The translations under genes were made by a program, and so were the position numbers. This document shows, one piece after another, positions 1-14,510 of a DNA stretch of 64,000 nt; within the stretch, counting starts at the first letter, position 1, and each line of letters opens with the position of its first letter. The DNA comes from Apostichopus japonicus (lineage: Eukaryota; Echinodermata; Holothuroidea; Aspidochirotida; Stichopodidae), in NCBI RefSeq assembly GCF_037975245.1, contig NC_092563.1:3729001-3793000 (forward strand), read 5' to 3'. The notes under the pieces are model-generated. The model had not been told where the DNA came from. It ran no database searches and worked only from the letters and a program-made list of their open reading frames with translations.

Positions 1-965
1 AAAGGTCAATTAATGATAAAAAACTAGTATTTTTGGGACAACTTGAGAACAAATTGTCCGTTAGGGTCGGGAGTTGCTTCAATGTAATCCAATTGCCGAC
101 CCGCATCTGGGTAACCCTTGACCTCAATTTGACCTCTGGTGACCTTTTCGTGTTTTGTGGATTTTTACAGTTTCGATGCTATTTTCAGATGTTAAAGGTA
201 CCTTCTGATCATAAATGTCAATGGGTTGACCCCTGTGTGACCTTCGTGTGCAAAGTTATTTGAAGTCAAAGTTAAGTTTCACACATTTAATGCAATAACT
301 CCCAGTGCCAAGGTGTGACAAGGTTGATTTTTTTGGACAAGTTGCAAATGGTATAGGGGAATATTTTCAAACTTAACGGTCATGTGATCCAAGGTCACCA
401 AAGGTCAGCTAATGTTAAAAAAGTAGTATTATGGGGGGAGAAAATGGGCAAAGAAAAAATTGTTTGAAATTTGTATAGTTTGATGCTTATATTCACGTCT
501 CACCGATCAAAAATGTCAACATGTTGACCTCAGGGTGACCTTTGTGTTTTAAGTTACATACAAGTTCAAAGTTAATTTTTTGACATTTAATGCAATTAAA
601 TCTCAATGCCAAGGTGTGACATGGTTGATATTTTGGGACAAGTTGTGAATGGGGTGGTGGAACATTTTGAAACTTAAAGGTCATGTCATCTGAGGTCACC
701 ATTGTTATCATATCTGTTGACACGCTTGTAGGTGTCTTATATTTCTTACACTTTCGACGCCATATTTAGATCTCAAAAGTGCCTTTTGATAAAAAAATCC
801 GATTACATTTTGTGATCACAAAAGTGTTGGCTGTAGTGTTCGTTACTTTATGGGAACATGTAGGACCACAATTACTTGGACTTTTTCAGCCCAATCTTGC
901 TTGATAATATTATGTGTATTGTCATATACCCCAAGCAAGGAACCACAGTGCCCTTGGGCTCTTGT
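1..965 (-). repeat. Interspersed repeat with internal ~400/300-bp units (cut by window edge)
   Basis: Successive blocks repeat phrases such as AGGTCAATTAATG (near 3), AGGTCAGCTAATG (near 400) and GAGGTCACCATTG (near 690), so the internal spacing is about 400 and then 300 bp. The same text occurs in the opposite orientation at about 42270-44291, with matching unit lengths. The right end carries AGCAAGGAACCA (near 933-945), also found at the end of the other copy. Short open frames here read alike in both copies only because the DNA is repeated. I infer a non-autonomous mobile element with internal tandem repeats; the class is not proven. Confidence 0.75.
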
Positions 966-3900
966 TTAAAACCCAATCCCAATCGTATTATAATGAGGCT
1001 GCTGAAGGACTGGTCTGCATTATCTTCATTATCATGTATAATTCAGGACGCCTAAATGGAGATTTTGTGTAAGTCCCCTCCCACCCCCAAAAAAAAAATA
1101 TGTGTGCTTTTTGGTAAATGAGAAGGGAAAAAAACGAGGATATAGCTGCTTAATGTGTACAACGGCGTGTCATGTCATGATAAGCGTTCGTATCTGGCGT
1201 TATAATAAGAATGGTCCTGTAATATCCTCATTGGAGTAGATATCTCAGTGTGCTAGATGAAGTTGGGATTATACAGTGCATATGACTAGAAAACAAAAAG
1301 AAAGAAGAATACTAATAACTTAAAACAATGAAAAGAGGCAATTTTAGCCAGTAGTATCTCAGTGAGGTAGTTTCCCAACCCTCTTTAACACCCTCTAGAC
1401 ACCTCCCTGGTTTGGTGTTCTCTAAACTGTCTGCAGTTCCTGGCAGGCCTGTGTCTTTTTGGCATAATAATAAGTATTCAAAGAAATATTGCCTTTTGTA
1501 TTCAACTTTGATCACTGAAAGCTATTTTATTCCTTAATTTTCAGTGTTTAAGGTTATTAGAAATATTTATATCATCACATAAAATTAATATAATGACAGT
1601 TTTTATTGCCTTATTTCACTAGTTAAAATGTTACCCATATATTAAATTATTGTCATAGGTTAAACATATTCTTTAGAACATCAGAGCAAAATCAGAAAAT
1701 CCTTATTTTGCCAAATGTAAAATTCCCAAAGAAAGACACATATTGGCACATTTTTTTGTTTTTAATGCTAATACCACTCTCTGCTGTACTCTCAGATAGT
1801 GCTTCAAAGCAATCATACTGACAGTAGGAACAGTTCCTTACTATATCTACTGTAGTTAGAAACAGGATATTCAACCTGTCAGTACAAGTCCTTTGCAGCA
1901 ATTTATGACAGTACAGTGTATGAAGAATTGTCCAAACTCGGTGTTCCAAAACAAAAACATGGATAATATTATTATGAAATGATGCAAAGTAAAGTATATT
2001 TTGTTTACTTTTGTAACTACAAGCACTTATTGTGTTAGATTGTAGCTAACACTCCACCAAGTAACCCATCTTCATATACTAGAAGCAAACGGGGCACATT
2101 AGCAAGACAGTTTAAATGCTTATAGTCACTTTATATTTATGAAAAGGTCAATCCATTACCTGAACTTTGAAACAATAGGCCATTTCATCATGGATGTGAA
2201 AAAGTTAATCATTTTGGGAATAAATAGAGCCTATGGTTGCTACAATGTCCATTATAGTCAAGATGTAGCCATAATTTATTTTCAGAATGTAGAACCAGAC
2301 TTATACTTACAATGGTTGGCATGTTAGCATAAGATAATTATAATTTAATGGATATCCACTCTTTTGATCATGGAAAACATGTAACAACTTCAAAATGTTC
2401 TAAATGTCCTTTAGGCTTAAAGAAGACCGATTTCTTGATCGAAAAAATTAGGTTGATACCCTCAAACAATGGTTAAAACCTTAATTTCATATGTATCTTT
2501 TGTAGTCTACCATGTTAAATCATTATTTAAAAATTAATAAAGGCCAGTATATCCTTCTAAGATTAACATGTAAAATCAGTATTGAATATGTTTTCTGATA
2601 CAAACCCTGATATCATAACAAAGGGAAAGAGAAAACGTTGTAGTGATGACGAAAGATTTATTTTTGTTAAAGTACTACCATATTTGTACTGCATTGTTGT
2701 AAGGTCTCTAGGAACAAAAGTAATAAAAATGGGGTACTTTTAGTTTAACACAATAGTGAATGCTAACTCCTCCAGATTGGACAAAATTCAGACGGTCTTT
2801 TGGAGACTGATTATCATTTACCTTGACGAGGTCAAAGGTTAACATCATTCACCAAAGAGGAAAGAAAGAAGAAAGTATGTTTGTCTGTGCATGTTTTCAT
2901 AATTCATGACGTTACCTAGACGATAAACATAGCATGGAGAGGGCAAATGAAAAAGAAATTTATTAGATCCAGCAAAAGTTATTCATCTGTAGTAGTACAA
3001 ATATATTCTATTATTAGTTATCATGATTGCTTCCGTTTTCAATTTTTTTTCTTCTTGAAATTTTTTATTTTATTATTATTATTATTATTTTTGCATGGTG
3101 CTTTTTATTTCATCTTTTAACATCCTTTTTTTTACATATGTATCAAAAGAAATGTTTTGTTTTTGTACATGCATTTTTTTTTACCATAGCTTTCACAATT
3201 ATTGTACTCTTTATAGAAACTGAAAAAAATTAAACATTAAAAAAAATATATATCTATCTTTCTCTTCTTTTTCTGATGTTACAAAACAAAGCAAACATAA
3301 TTATTTGTAATGAGCATGTTTTATAACATTGGATCTTGTTTGTTCATGAAGTTATTAGTAGCTACCTGTTCTTCCAAAGTTTTGTTTCAGCCTTCAAATG
3401 ATAGGATAGCAAACAACATAAAATCACTAAACAGAACGAGTTTAAATGTTTGTGTGTGTGTTATACAGGAATTAAGTTAAGGAAGGGGAAGGTTGTAATT
3501 CGAGGGGGAAACAAACATACTACATGCCTGTAAGAGCAATCTATGTTTCTTTCTGCATAGGTAAAAGGAAATTTATTGATATATGAAAACTGACTTTGCA
3601 CCAAACCTTTTCAGTAATTTATCAATATTTAACCCTTCAAGACATTTTAATCTAGTGACATTTAAGTGCAAGTGTAGTCAAATGGTTTCAAGTCTTAAAA
3701 GCAAACAAATGCACAAATCTATCAAGAGGATGGATGATTACTGTTACCATGACTACTGATGTGGTTCCATCTTGTGTCTTCTGCCTGTCAGGAGGATACC
3801 ACCACGAGAGCATCCCATTGGTGAACAGGATACCACCATGAGAGCATGCCGTTGGTGAACAGATTGTAGCACACTATGTTCGGCTCAGCGCTTTATCTCT

Positions 3901-6900
3901 GTAGTATCAGCTGTGTATGAGTTTGTACATCAATGCTTTTAATGCCCAACTATGTCTAATCACAATTCTTTAATTGTCACTTGAAGACTTATTAAGAATT
4001 ATTCAAAGAACCTTCTTTCCTTTGTAATGTTTTAGAAATATGTCATAAATGTTTAATCCTTTCCAATCTTCCATTTTCTACACAGACCTGATGCCATTTT
4101 GAAAATTCTGTGTGAAATAATCAAGACGTACGCCAAGGGACTCGAGAGGGGGAGGAAAAAATATATAATTTTGAACGAGAAAAGACAGATTTGAATGACT
4201 TCACCTGGCTGAGAATGACATCTGCTCAAGAATATATCGCCACGAAAAAGTCCACTTGATCTAAAGATGTTTTCCCTGACATCTAATACACTTGAGCCAT
4301 GTGTTTTTGCTGACCTTTGACACGTGACATAGCTCACTTATTGGTTGGTTGGTTCTTGGTTGATCACAATATATTTAAAGGTTGTTTCATAGCCATTGGT
4401 GTATTGATTTCCAATTTTAATGGAGGACATGTTTTCATCAAAAGTGCTTTTTTAATCAAAAGTAGAGCAGAAATGGGACGCTGAGAGAGAAATGAGTCGA
4501 GAAGCCACAGAAATGACTGTCCATGGCTAGAGTATGATTGATATCAGTGTTGGGCGCAAAGGGCAGTCCGGGGGAAACCATGGGCTCCAATCTCCCGTGG
4601 GGGGGGGGGGAATGGTGGGGTTTTTTTACATTCAGAATTAGACCACTGTTATAGGTGTACAGCCCCCATTGTGACTGCACCCCAAAAATCATGAGTATTT
4701 GTATTTGCACAACATCACAAGTAGACCTAATTATGGACCTAATTTACATTGTTAATATGCCTCAGAATGTACCATTTGACATCAGACATGTGGTCTTTTT
4801 CAGGGGAGAATTTAGACCCCCCCTTGCACCCCGCCCCCTCCACCCTTCCCACCAACTAATTCATATGATGACATTCAAGAAATCTCCCAATGTTGATATA
4901 ATTTTAGTTGTTGTAATTTGTAAATTTGAGTTTACTACCTCAGCAGTTTCTCTGGCCTATATTTAGGAAATCCTGATGACTATTATTAATAATACAGCTT
5001 GTAAATTAGTTCAGGGTATAATTGTTCTTTCTTTTCATGAAGAAAGAGCCTCTTATTGATCACTGACAAAATTAGGGTGAGAGTAGAGTGAAGGAGAAGG
5101 TGAAACAAATTTGGAAATCTCTGAGAAATACCAATAAAATGAACCAATGTTGATAACTTGATTTAGTTTGTAAATTTTATCCAATATGCCATCCAGATAC
5201 TTTCTGTAAAAGTTAGTATTTCCCTCTAAGGTCATGCAGCAGCTACAGTGCCCTGTAGAGTTTCTCTACCATGCACTGTAGGATCCCTCGGAGTGCCCTT
5301 TATAGCTCCTGAAAAGTAGAGTTTCTCTACACTGCCCTTCAGTATTTCCCTTGCAATGCCTTCATGGGGCATTATTCTTGACAGTGCCCCCAGTCTGCCC
5401 ATATTTTTTATTTCAATGATGCATGTCAGATCTAGTGATGTTTTTAAGTTCAGCAGATAATGAACAGGGTACTGGAGCAATTCAAACAAAGTGATGAAGC
5501 AGATATGTAGAAGATGGGTTTAAAAATATAAAAAAATTATTTCTTCGGCTTCTTCTTCATCTTGTTTTCCTTTGTTTAAGTTTTTGTTATATTCACATAA
5601 AACCATTCTCTACTATGCTTGTGTTTATTTTATAACTTTTTGTGAACATTTGAGAAGTTAAACTGAGAAACTGAAAATGGTTGTATGATTCATCTAACAT
5701 AAAATCAGATTTATTCTTAATTTTAGACTTTGCTGCTAGTGTTGCTACTCTTTAGCCGATTCAATACCTTTACAGAGCAAACCATTGTGTTCTGTCAGAA
5801 AGTAATAGAAAGATAACCTAGCTTGTTCACAAAGGTTGAAAGATTTCCAAGGTTAATTGCTGTGTTGTTAAGTAAAGGTTTTTTTTCCTGGTTTAATGGA
5901 AATACGACCCAACTACCAAAAGTATTAAAAAGTTGAAATAAATGTTTACTATTGCCTCTGGAAAAGGTCTACTATAAGGACTGTGACTCAAGTAAAGAAG
6001 TTTTGATAAGTGAACAACTTGACTTTGAATCCCTTTCTATCTGATTTCTTTGGAAAGTTGGTGCGTTTGGCTAGATTCAGGTTTCTATTCATGTTTTGCC
6101 TGGGCAAGTAGAAAAGGTTCTTTGAAAGTAAAGCAAAAGGCTCTTTCAAACTTCCAGAAAGATTATCCAGGAATGAAAAATTACTGTTTTGTTTATTCAT
6201 CTGCAAGATCTGTTTGCCTCAAAATAATACTCTTGTCATATTTTGCAACATTTACATATTTACATATGCAGTTCATATAAAGAACCGTATCTCATCTCAT
6301 CAGACCCCAGCTGGGGACTTGGAGATAATTTGTTGGAGCATTCATTTTCTTGTTTAAGCTATTGAATATGTTCAGTTAATTTAAAATTAATTAGGATATT
6401 TTATTTAATCTGAAAACCAATGAAATAAATACAATTATTAATTAACATTACATTTTGTAAATAGTGCCTTCCCATTACTCACTTGAAAAGGATTTCTGAA
6501 GTGAGATGTTTTACAACAACAAATTTAATGCAATTATTCAAAAGAGTCAATTTTTCCTTGTTAAGATCTTCAATCTGGCCTTTTGCTATATTTGTTATGT
6601 TCCCCTCCACATCCCACATTTGGTTCAAAGTTTTGGTGGGTGGGAGGGAAGGGGGGGGGCTTCCTCATTGCCCTTGATCAAGTGTGGGACTCACAGTGTG
6701 TTTACTACTGTTATTAATTAAAATGATCTTGCTCCTTGGTTTTCCAGTTTTTGCTACAAAATGACAACGTTTGTTCATTGCTACAAAATCAGTTGTAAAT
6801 TTCATTGTAGTGGGTGTGGGGTGTTGGTACCCAATTCAGTTTTGGCTTAAATATATTCTTGGTTCTTTGTGATTTACAGCTGGTATATTTAGGAGGGTTG

Positions 6901-8400
6901 AAAGCAGGTACATGTAGTTGGGAGGTAGAAAGAAGTATTACTTGAGTATACTTAAAGAGGTACTTAAGTAGGTAAAGACTTAGCAGGCTAGGGCAGACTT
7001 GTAATTTAATTGTTGTCCTGTAAAGTTGAAAAATTAACAGGGAAAGAAAAGAAATTAAAATGTAACCTTTATTGATAAATATCTTAATTTGTGATGCAGA
7101 ACACAAAGAGGAACCATTTTGTTCAAAAATGTTGATGTTACGTATTGGTTTCACCCACTTAAATCAAAGTCACATGGCCCCCGACGATGTTTGGTGTCCC
7201 TCCAGATTGAAGCCTCGTCTGCCACCCCTGACTGTTGGGTTTGTTAATTAGTTATAATTAACTCACATTTCTATTCTCTCATTTTCTTAACTTTAAAAAG
7301 ACTTTTTTTTTGTGACAAGAAAAATGGCAAACAGTAAGCATTTAATTTTCTATGATATGAGAAATGTTGCAATACCAGAGCAGTGCATTTGTACATGATA
7401 ATGGAATAAGAAGGAATTATTAGTCTTTCTCAAATGATTTCTTTGTTTTAGTCTCTTATTGTCTTCTCCTGTTTCCTTTGTGTCCTTTAACACAAAATCA
7501 AGGTATTAGCTGTTATGAAGACCAACATATATAATACAAGCAATATACTTACTATACAATGCTGCACCAGAGTTCTTATATTACCTTGATCATCACAGAG
7601 CAGATATGCTTTCCAGTTACAAAAGGTAGGGAGGTTTACAATTTTCCTTCAGCAAAAGGAGGGAGAATAGTGACAAAACAGGGAGAATTTAGCACAATTC
7701 AGCTAAAATAGATGGCGATATAAATAAATACACATTGTGGGGGTTTTATCAGAACCCAACTAAAAGCAGAGAAGGATTGTTCATTAAATTTTCCCCGGGA
7801 GATTTGCATGTAAAGTGGGAGAGAGTGAGATTACTTGAAAAACGGAGTATGAAATGTGCATGGTATTGCAAATAGGTACTGTAAGCGAGTTGATGCTCTT
7901 GTGTCTGGTGCCCTCAGACCTCACTCTTGACATTTTCAGGGTTCAAAGATTCTCTCTGTGTACTCAATTGGTATCCACATCTTTGTTATAAAAAATGATT
8001 GTTGGCAGTTAGTTTTCAAACTATCTCAGACTTAAAGCCTCATAATTAGGTATTGCAAATACCTGTGTAGGTATATTTACAATAGTCAGAGGGTTTAATC
8101 TCTCAATCCTTGCTAAGCGCTTCAGTGAAGAAGAGAAAGCAAGCAGCATCTACATGCATGTGATCAAGAAAACACCTAGGATCCGAGATCCTGTTATTCT
8201 GATGTTCTTCAAATGTACTTAGAATGAAGTGTGAGAATTTGGGGAGTATAGACCGACGCCATAAAATCTAAGAAATATCATCAGGGAAGCTGACAGCGTC
8301 AATTAAAGTTATTCCATAATATTAGGGAGTCCGATCACAGAGAACCGATTGTAAAGTGACAGAGCTGGCTGTATTATCTGCTCTGTGTTCTAGCTATTAC
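966..8400. other. Intergenic stretch, no gene supported
   Basis: About 7.4 kb of AT-rich DNA with many stop codons in all frames. The open frames are short (under 125 codons), share no motif with any family I recognise, and lack paired splice signals. Small items only: a two-copy 34-bp tandem at 3793-3860, a TTA/ATT microsatellite near 3070-3090, a G12 run at 4599-4610 and a G-rich patch near 6640-6660. An unrecognised non-coding RNA or distal exon cannot be excluded. Confidence 0.5.
3793..3860. repeat. Two-copy 34-bp tandem repeat
   Basis: Two adjacent copies begin AGGATACCACCA at 3793 and 3827 and end TTGGTGAAC. They differ at a few bases (CACGAGAGCATCCCA against CATGAGAGCATGCCG). No coding sense was found. 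Confidence 0.8.
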
Positions 8401-8536
8401 TGGGGATCTCACTTTGGCAACTCTTTTTTTAGTGTTAACGAAAATTTTCACTAGCCTGTGCACTACTACTCGGCACTGCGCATGAAGCAGGTCTCGAAAT
8501 TAGAACCAAAAAGCGCACCTTCATTTCATATTTGCC

Positions 8537-11500
8537 ATGGCTGTTTGCGTTGCGGTTATAGCAAAGGAGGTAAAAGTTTACGAATTATCGTCTTGTTAGT
8601 AGAGGCTGAGTTAGGCTTAACGGGTAACGTTAAGTGTACCAGTGTACTGTACCTCAACTAAGTTAGGCTAGCCTACAGTATGCCTAACTTACGTTATCTT
8701 CACTGTCGCTGTGATTTATATAGTCTACACTGTACAGTCTGGCTTCGTAATCTGTATGCCAGCATATCCATAAATATTGGTGCAGGACATGAGCCCTGCA
8801 ATAACTTTATCACGGTTTTTGTGAACGACAATACATTGTTTATTATTGGGACTTCCGGTCATAATATGTGAGATTCAAGAGTTGTGGTGTATTCTGCAAT
8901 TATGCATCCATAAATATTGGGACAGGACATGGGTAAGCTAGATCGATTTGGGTATAGGCTAGGCCCGTTTTATGTATTGTAAGGTAGAAGAAATCGTGCA
9001 GTTCTTGCGGTCATTGTAATAATCCAAGGCCTACCTTTGTTACGTTTCAATGTGTTTACCTCAGTGCTAGTATTGATACTTGCTAAGATATTCTAGTCAT
9101 GTCATGGACTCGGGTGTATTAAAAGGTGAGCCAGCTGCATTTATCATTTTCTGAACATTCATTGAAGTGACATATTACAAGTATTTCATGCAATTTTTGC
9201 AGGAAGTCCTTGCAGGGTCATGAATGGCCCGGACTTTGCTTATCATTATTTTTTATAAAAAAGCTACTTGCTGTTGATCGTATATTTTTCACTGGCTTTT
9301 GCAGTTCGATTTTTCAGATGAAGCTTGCCACTGAGGTAACTGTTCGAACAGTGGGAATATAAATACAAGATAACATAACTAAATCTTCCACTAGAATCTA
9401 CTGTATACTTAATTAGTACAAATCCATGAGGATGAGTACAGTCAACTATTCTAGAGACCAGTATGAGTACTGAAACACTGCAAGTTTGGTCATCTTATTC
9501 TTTATGGAATAGTGAAAACGTGCAATATAGTAGATTTTTATATCTCTTCATCGTAATGATTGATGGGCCTGTTTTAAGATCGTAGAAATTTGTAGGATGT
9601 AGCTTGTGGAATTCTTTCAATTATTTGTTTGTTTTTGCATCTCTCCGTAGAATTATCCACTTTACATTCAGACAATTCCCACAGAAAATGAATTGAAATT
9701 TCACTACACGGTCCACACATGTCTAGATGTTATAGAAGAGAAGGTGAGCAGAAGAACAATTGTCTTGAATATGTTTTAAAATTTTTATGCATCGTTAACA
9801 ATTATACATGAATTAAACAGGCAAAATCCCAACAACATATATCATTCAGCTATGTAAGCATGTGTTTCTGTGTCACTGAAAAGTAGGAACAAATAATACT
9901 TTTTGTACTTAAAACCATTCCTGGTGTTTATAAATGAAGTTGATGATGTAATTGTGCTTTACATTTAGTGGGTAAACTTACTTGGATATTGAAACTTTAT
10001 AATTTTTCGATGATGAAAGGGACTTTTAGCCAGTAATCTCTCAGGTAGGGTTAGGCTGTATTGAAGGTTTCCACTTTAGTATAATGCTACATACAGCAAC
10101 ACTTTGGTGATTCATGGCTATGTCAGATTTGCCCGATTTGAATTGACATAATAGTACCTTGATATCGGTTGTAAGAATGTCATTTAGAGTATATGCTAAA
10201 ACTAAGTGCAACTAAAGGATGTGTTAGGATGCATTACTATCTTATGTTGTCTTCTGAAAGGAGAAGGGTTGGGGGTCCAATTTTCCATGAGCAGTTTTGA
10301 CAGCACTGATTCAAGTTTAAAAGCAGAAGATATGTTGAATCAGTAGGTAGATATTGCCACTCTGGTAAACATTTAATAAATCACATATTGCACAACAGAT
10401 CCTTCTCTCTTTACTTTGAAGCATTTCTTTATTTTCATAATGGAGATTGAAAATATAGCCATAAGTATGTCTTTTCTTTACAGATATCATCTGGTAGCAG
10501 GGGTGTGAATGATCCAAGAGACCTTTATCTAGGATTGCTCTATCCCACAGAAGATTATAAAGTCTATGGTTATGTTACGAATACTAAAGTTAAATTTGTC
10601 ATTGTGGTTGAATCATCAAATACACAACTCAGGGATAGCGAGATTAGAACTGTAAGTACTGATGTATCCTGGCAACAGTTGTTGTATGTTTGTATCGACA
10701 AAAGAAGGGGGAAAACGGCTACTTCATGCACTACTGTGTACGTTCCCTGATGCTTCCCACATCCCTCCTCATAAAGAAAGTGCTTGAACCTCGCTTGGCT
10801 TACCCTAGAATTAAAGATCTTTAAACTGCCTGTATAATTGGCACCTTCTGGTGTATCATTTTTGTATACATGTGCATCATTGTATGTGGTCTTCAGCTGA
10901 AATCCATATTTATGTTGAAATGGAGAGGGAGTTTGCTCCACCAATCCCACCCCTGGAATAAGTACATGTAGGGTATTGATGTATTGTAAATTATGAGATA
11001 TTAGGTCACACCACAAGCCATGGATTTACTTGTGCCAAATTTGTATTACACTCAAGTTGACTAATGTTGGCAACAAAGGAGTTATAAATTTACAATGTAG
11101 TAAAATTATATCAGACTAACCATAATGAGGGAAGTCATGGGTGTTGATTAATCCAGAGCAGTGTCCAAGTTAAAGTGTAACTAGCTGTGGAGCCAAATCG
11201 GTTACGATACTACGTTCATAATATTTCGTAATATTTATTTCAGCTTTTGAATTTTTTTTGATAATAGTACCAAACGGTTCTTTTCTGTCTATTAGATGTT
11301 CAAGGCTCTCCACAATTCCTTTGTCAGTGTTATGTGCAATCCATTCCACGTGCCAGGAGATAACATTCGATCAAAGTAAGTTGATGTGTTCGGGTTGATG
11401 GTCATCCTATAGGCCATCCTTGTTGGCCACATAATTGAACTACTCAAGTAATTTTCTAGAGGATCCGAGCCTCAAAAGTATTAGCTTTTGATGAGTGTTA

Positions 11501-12102
11501 AAATAGTTCATGGGTGACCAGTATCTGACCCTAGCATATTTGGGGGCAATACTGATGAACTTTAAAGCAGCAGTTCAACTTGGTATTTATTTTTTCTAGC
11601 ATAGCATTTTGTGGACTACTCATATGCTAGTTGCTATGTGTAACATCGATTACAAACCAATGAAATACTGCAAGCTATGTCTATGCAATCATACACTTTA
11701 AGCTGGTTGTACTACTTCAGAGATTGATAACACTCAATGGCAGGCCAGTAACAGGTCCGTAATAATTATATCTTTAACTTCTCTGCTTAACAAGAGCATT
11801 TGCTAGCATTAGCATGGAACAAGGATTATGCCTTAGGTGAGGCAGGGGAAAATGTACATTTATAGCAAAATAAATTTTATGGCGATGTTGACAGGATATG
11901 AATAGGTTTGACATTTTGATGTAATCAGACCGATATCGATTTGTAGTCACCATGGAAATGTTCAGGGCAAATATGTATTTTTAGGAAGTTACATTTCCCA
12001 TGGAGACATTCAAATTAGGTCTTAAGTGTGTGTACTGTTGTCCTCTTTTTCTTTTCCAGGTCTTTTGCGAAGGTTGTATCACAGATGATGGTCCAGGACT
12101 GA
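8537..12102 (+). CDS. TRAPPC2L: Trafficking protein particle complex subunit 2-like (TRAPPC2L), complete, 5 exons
   Basis: Small subunit of the TRAPP tethering complexes, which act in ER-Golgi and Golgi vesicle traffic; it has the sedlin/longin-like fold. Coding exons are 8537-8569, 9651-9743, 10484-10651, 11296-11375 and 12060-12102. All introns are GT-AG and the phases join without a break. The protein is 138 residues against about 140 in human. Diagnostic stretches are [11 protein letters not shown] (exon 1), [19 protein letters not shown] (exon 2), [20 protein letters not shown] (exon 3), and the short C-terminus ending SQMMVQD. The ATG lies in GCCATGG, a good initiation context, and the first residues match the family, so the start is firm. 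The gene converges on PABPN1. Identity rests on recalled family sequence; I am very sure. Confidence 0.96.
8608..9034. promoter_or_regulatory. TAGGC/AGGCCTA motif cluster in TRAPPC2L intron 1
   Basis: Within 500 bp of the start codon, intron 1 carries TTAGGCTTAA (8611), AGTTAGGCTAGCCTAC (8661), TATAGGCTAGGCCC (8953) and AAGGCCTAC (9026). Similar clusters occur in the first introns of PABPN1 and NEDD8. A 26-bp phrase, CATAAATATTGG..CAGGACATG, also occurs twice here, near 8770 and 8908. A regulatory role is inference from position only. Confidence 0.35.
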
Positions 12103-12278
12103 GTCAGCTTCCATTCTTCATTTTAGAAGTCCAAGTGCAATCACGACCAGCGTGGTCTGTTACTGCACGTTTGGAATGCAAGATAATATGTTACAGTACT
12201 TGTTGTATTGCTAGTAGATGAATGTGACCTAGTTACACTATAGAGACATGCTGAAGTAATGCTTCTACAAATCTAGGG

Positions 12279-12438
12279 TCCTGGTATTTGAGGTAGGGGT
12301 TGCAACCCTCTTTGAGGTCGCCAAAACGTTTGAAGGGTCGCAAAATATAACACCATATGTTGCTATCTACTCCAAGTAGACACCTTCCCCAAGGTCAACG
12401 TGAAAATTAAGGTCAATCAACAAGTTTGAATACCAGGG
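12279..12438. mobile_element. Short hAT-like MITE fragment with inverted ends
   Basis: The left end reads CCTGGTATTTGAG and the right end GTTTGAATACCAGGG, which are imperfect inverted repeats. The left interior (GGTTGCAACCCTC...GGTCGCCAAAA) resembles the inner end of the element at 52605-52939 read in reverse. No clear target duplication is left. It lies about 180 bp after the TRAPPC2L stop codon, so it is probably in that gene's 3' UTR. Confidence 0.5.
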
Positions 12439-13083
12439 TGGGTACTAAACAATATATGTATATATCTGGAATTGAATGGAACTTTCTATGGTCATTCCCA
12501 TTAGTTATTATTCATATAGAAATCCATTGCAGCAAATTATGTGGATGCCTTTACAACATTCTTCCAGTTAGAACATTACAGGAGAGTGTCATCACAGCCT
12601 TCCTTTTTCTTGAGGATAACATGCCTCAGAGGAAGGCAATTGTCAAATTATCTGGCTGTTGCTCAAATGCTTCAGATACTAGTTAGTCAGTGTTTCCAAA
12701 TACAAGAGTGACAAACGATACTCTAATCAAGGGCTCTGACTTTCCGCATCATGCCCAGACATCGAGACCAGTATGTTAATTAAGGCTGTATGGTATGCTT
12801 TGAGTGACTTATACTGTCAGGAGTCAACATGTGGGGGGGGGGGGCAATATCATAATGTCCCTGGATTTCCTGATCAAAGGAGGATCTCCTTATCCCTCCC
12901 CAGGTGAAAACCTATCTGACCCGCCCTTTTTTCAATTTCAAATCTTTTGTGCCACTGTGACTCACAAATTTAAATATATAACTTGCCACAAACTAATTTA
13001 TGATACATTTGAACAATCTTACTGGTTCCGAGTTACATCATGACTTTATAATCTTATCAGAAAATATTTACAACTTAATATTT

Positions 13084-13089
13084 AATAAA
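13084..13089 (+). promoter_or_regulatory. Candidate poly(A) signal for TRAPPC2L
   Basis: AATAAA stands about 980 bp after the TRAPPC2L stop. A hexamer match alone is weak evidence in AT-rich DNA; the interval 12103-14510 must hold the 3' ends of both convergent genes and otherwise shows no coding signal. Confidence 0.3.
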
Positions 13090-14510
13090 CACATTTAAGA
13101 CAAAGGAAAGAAAAAAAAAACACTTGTGCTGCTTCATTTTTGTTTTCCAACTTTTCTTTTATCACCTTTCTCCACATCAAACAATTGATGAACCGTACTT
13201 TGAAGCAAAAGACAAATCTACAAGGATTGTGTTTAACCCTCGTCAAAATTCTCTGTTACTTCAAAGGACGCAACAGCCCTCCTGATCACAATGTCACAAT
13301 AATCATACAGCAGTTTATGACTGACTTTGTAGGGTGAATTCAGCAACAAGGATATAATAACATAACAACAAAATAGCAATTATTTGGACTCTTGTGATCA
13401 GAATAGCTTTGAAGTTGTACGGTATTCTTTTTGCTCTTTTTATTTTTTTAAATCTTTTTTTGCCCCTCTTTCATTTTTTTTTGCCCCTTGGATCTTTTTT
13501 TATTTATCCCATTTTTTTTTTGAGCCCTCAGCTCTCATGCCGACAGGTAGATGAAGTAGTCCATTTTCATAGCAAGGGAAGGTGCTTTCAAAGAGAAATG
13601 ATTGGTATCTGATGGAGAGCAGAGCCGCTGAGGCAACCAACTGCTGCTGTATCTGCAAAAAGAATTTCTAAATAATTAAAGAAGACAAGTTAAAAGTGTG
13701 TAAGAGGTTTAGATGATGATGGAAATTTAACTATAACTTAAAAACAGCCACTGTTTTCTTCTTTTCCATTTTTGTTTCTAATGCCATCTCATATTGATAA
13801 TAGTTGCATATAACCACCCCATGGTAAGATGCTTTTTTTTGTGTAAAATCTTCAACCACAATGTAAGAATTAAAATGAACCGAGTAGAGCTAAAAACCAA
13901 TCCTAGTAAACTGTCAAGAGCCACCATTTAGCAGTAAAGAGGCAGCTAGTACTTACCTGACTTTGTTACAATTCTTATTTTTTTTTTATACTTTTTTTCT
14001 TGCTGCAACATGTGCAGACTTTGCATCATAAAACATCACATTAATCTCAAAAAACCTAGGAACTATTTGTCTGAATTCCAAGTCAGAGCTATGGAATAAC
14101 AAGCTTGAAATTTTTATTTGTAATTATTACTATTTGTAAACAGTGTTTGACATTTTTCCAATTCTGACTCCTTTTCAATAAATGCTTATGTGTGGTAACA
14201 CAGTGCATGAGGAAAATTGCCTAATTTTCTCCAACATTAACTTGTTTCACATTTTTGGGGGTTTTGCAAATCAACTCCCTAACTAATAAGAGCTCACTGC
14301 TCACACTGTAATAGCAAGCATCAAACAGTTGTTGCTTCAATCACAATATATTTAAATACACATTTCTGTGCTAGAACTTAAAGCCCTTTAATAGACTGCT
14401 CTTCTTTTTATCTTTATATTTTTCATTTCTTCTTTTTGCACTAAAACTGTCTGCATAAGAGCAAGTATGTTGTCGCACTTATTCCGTGCATATTTCAGCA
14501 GTAGCAGCGA

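Noticed and set aside
33-263. Frame that reads alike in a second place (43107-43328, other strand)
   Set aside because: The likeness is due to copies of an interspersed repeat; the frames are short and broken in other units, with no known domain.
10570-11016. 148-residue minus-strand frame
   Set aside because: Antisense to TRAPPC2L exon 3 and the following intron; no splice support or family likeness.
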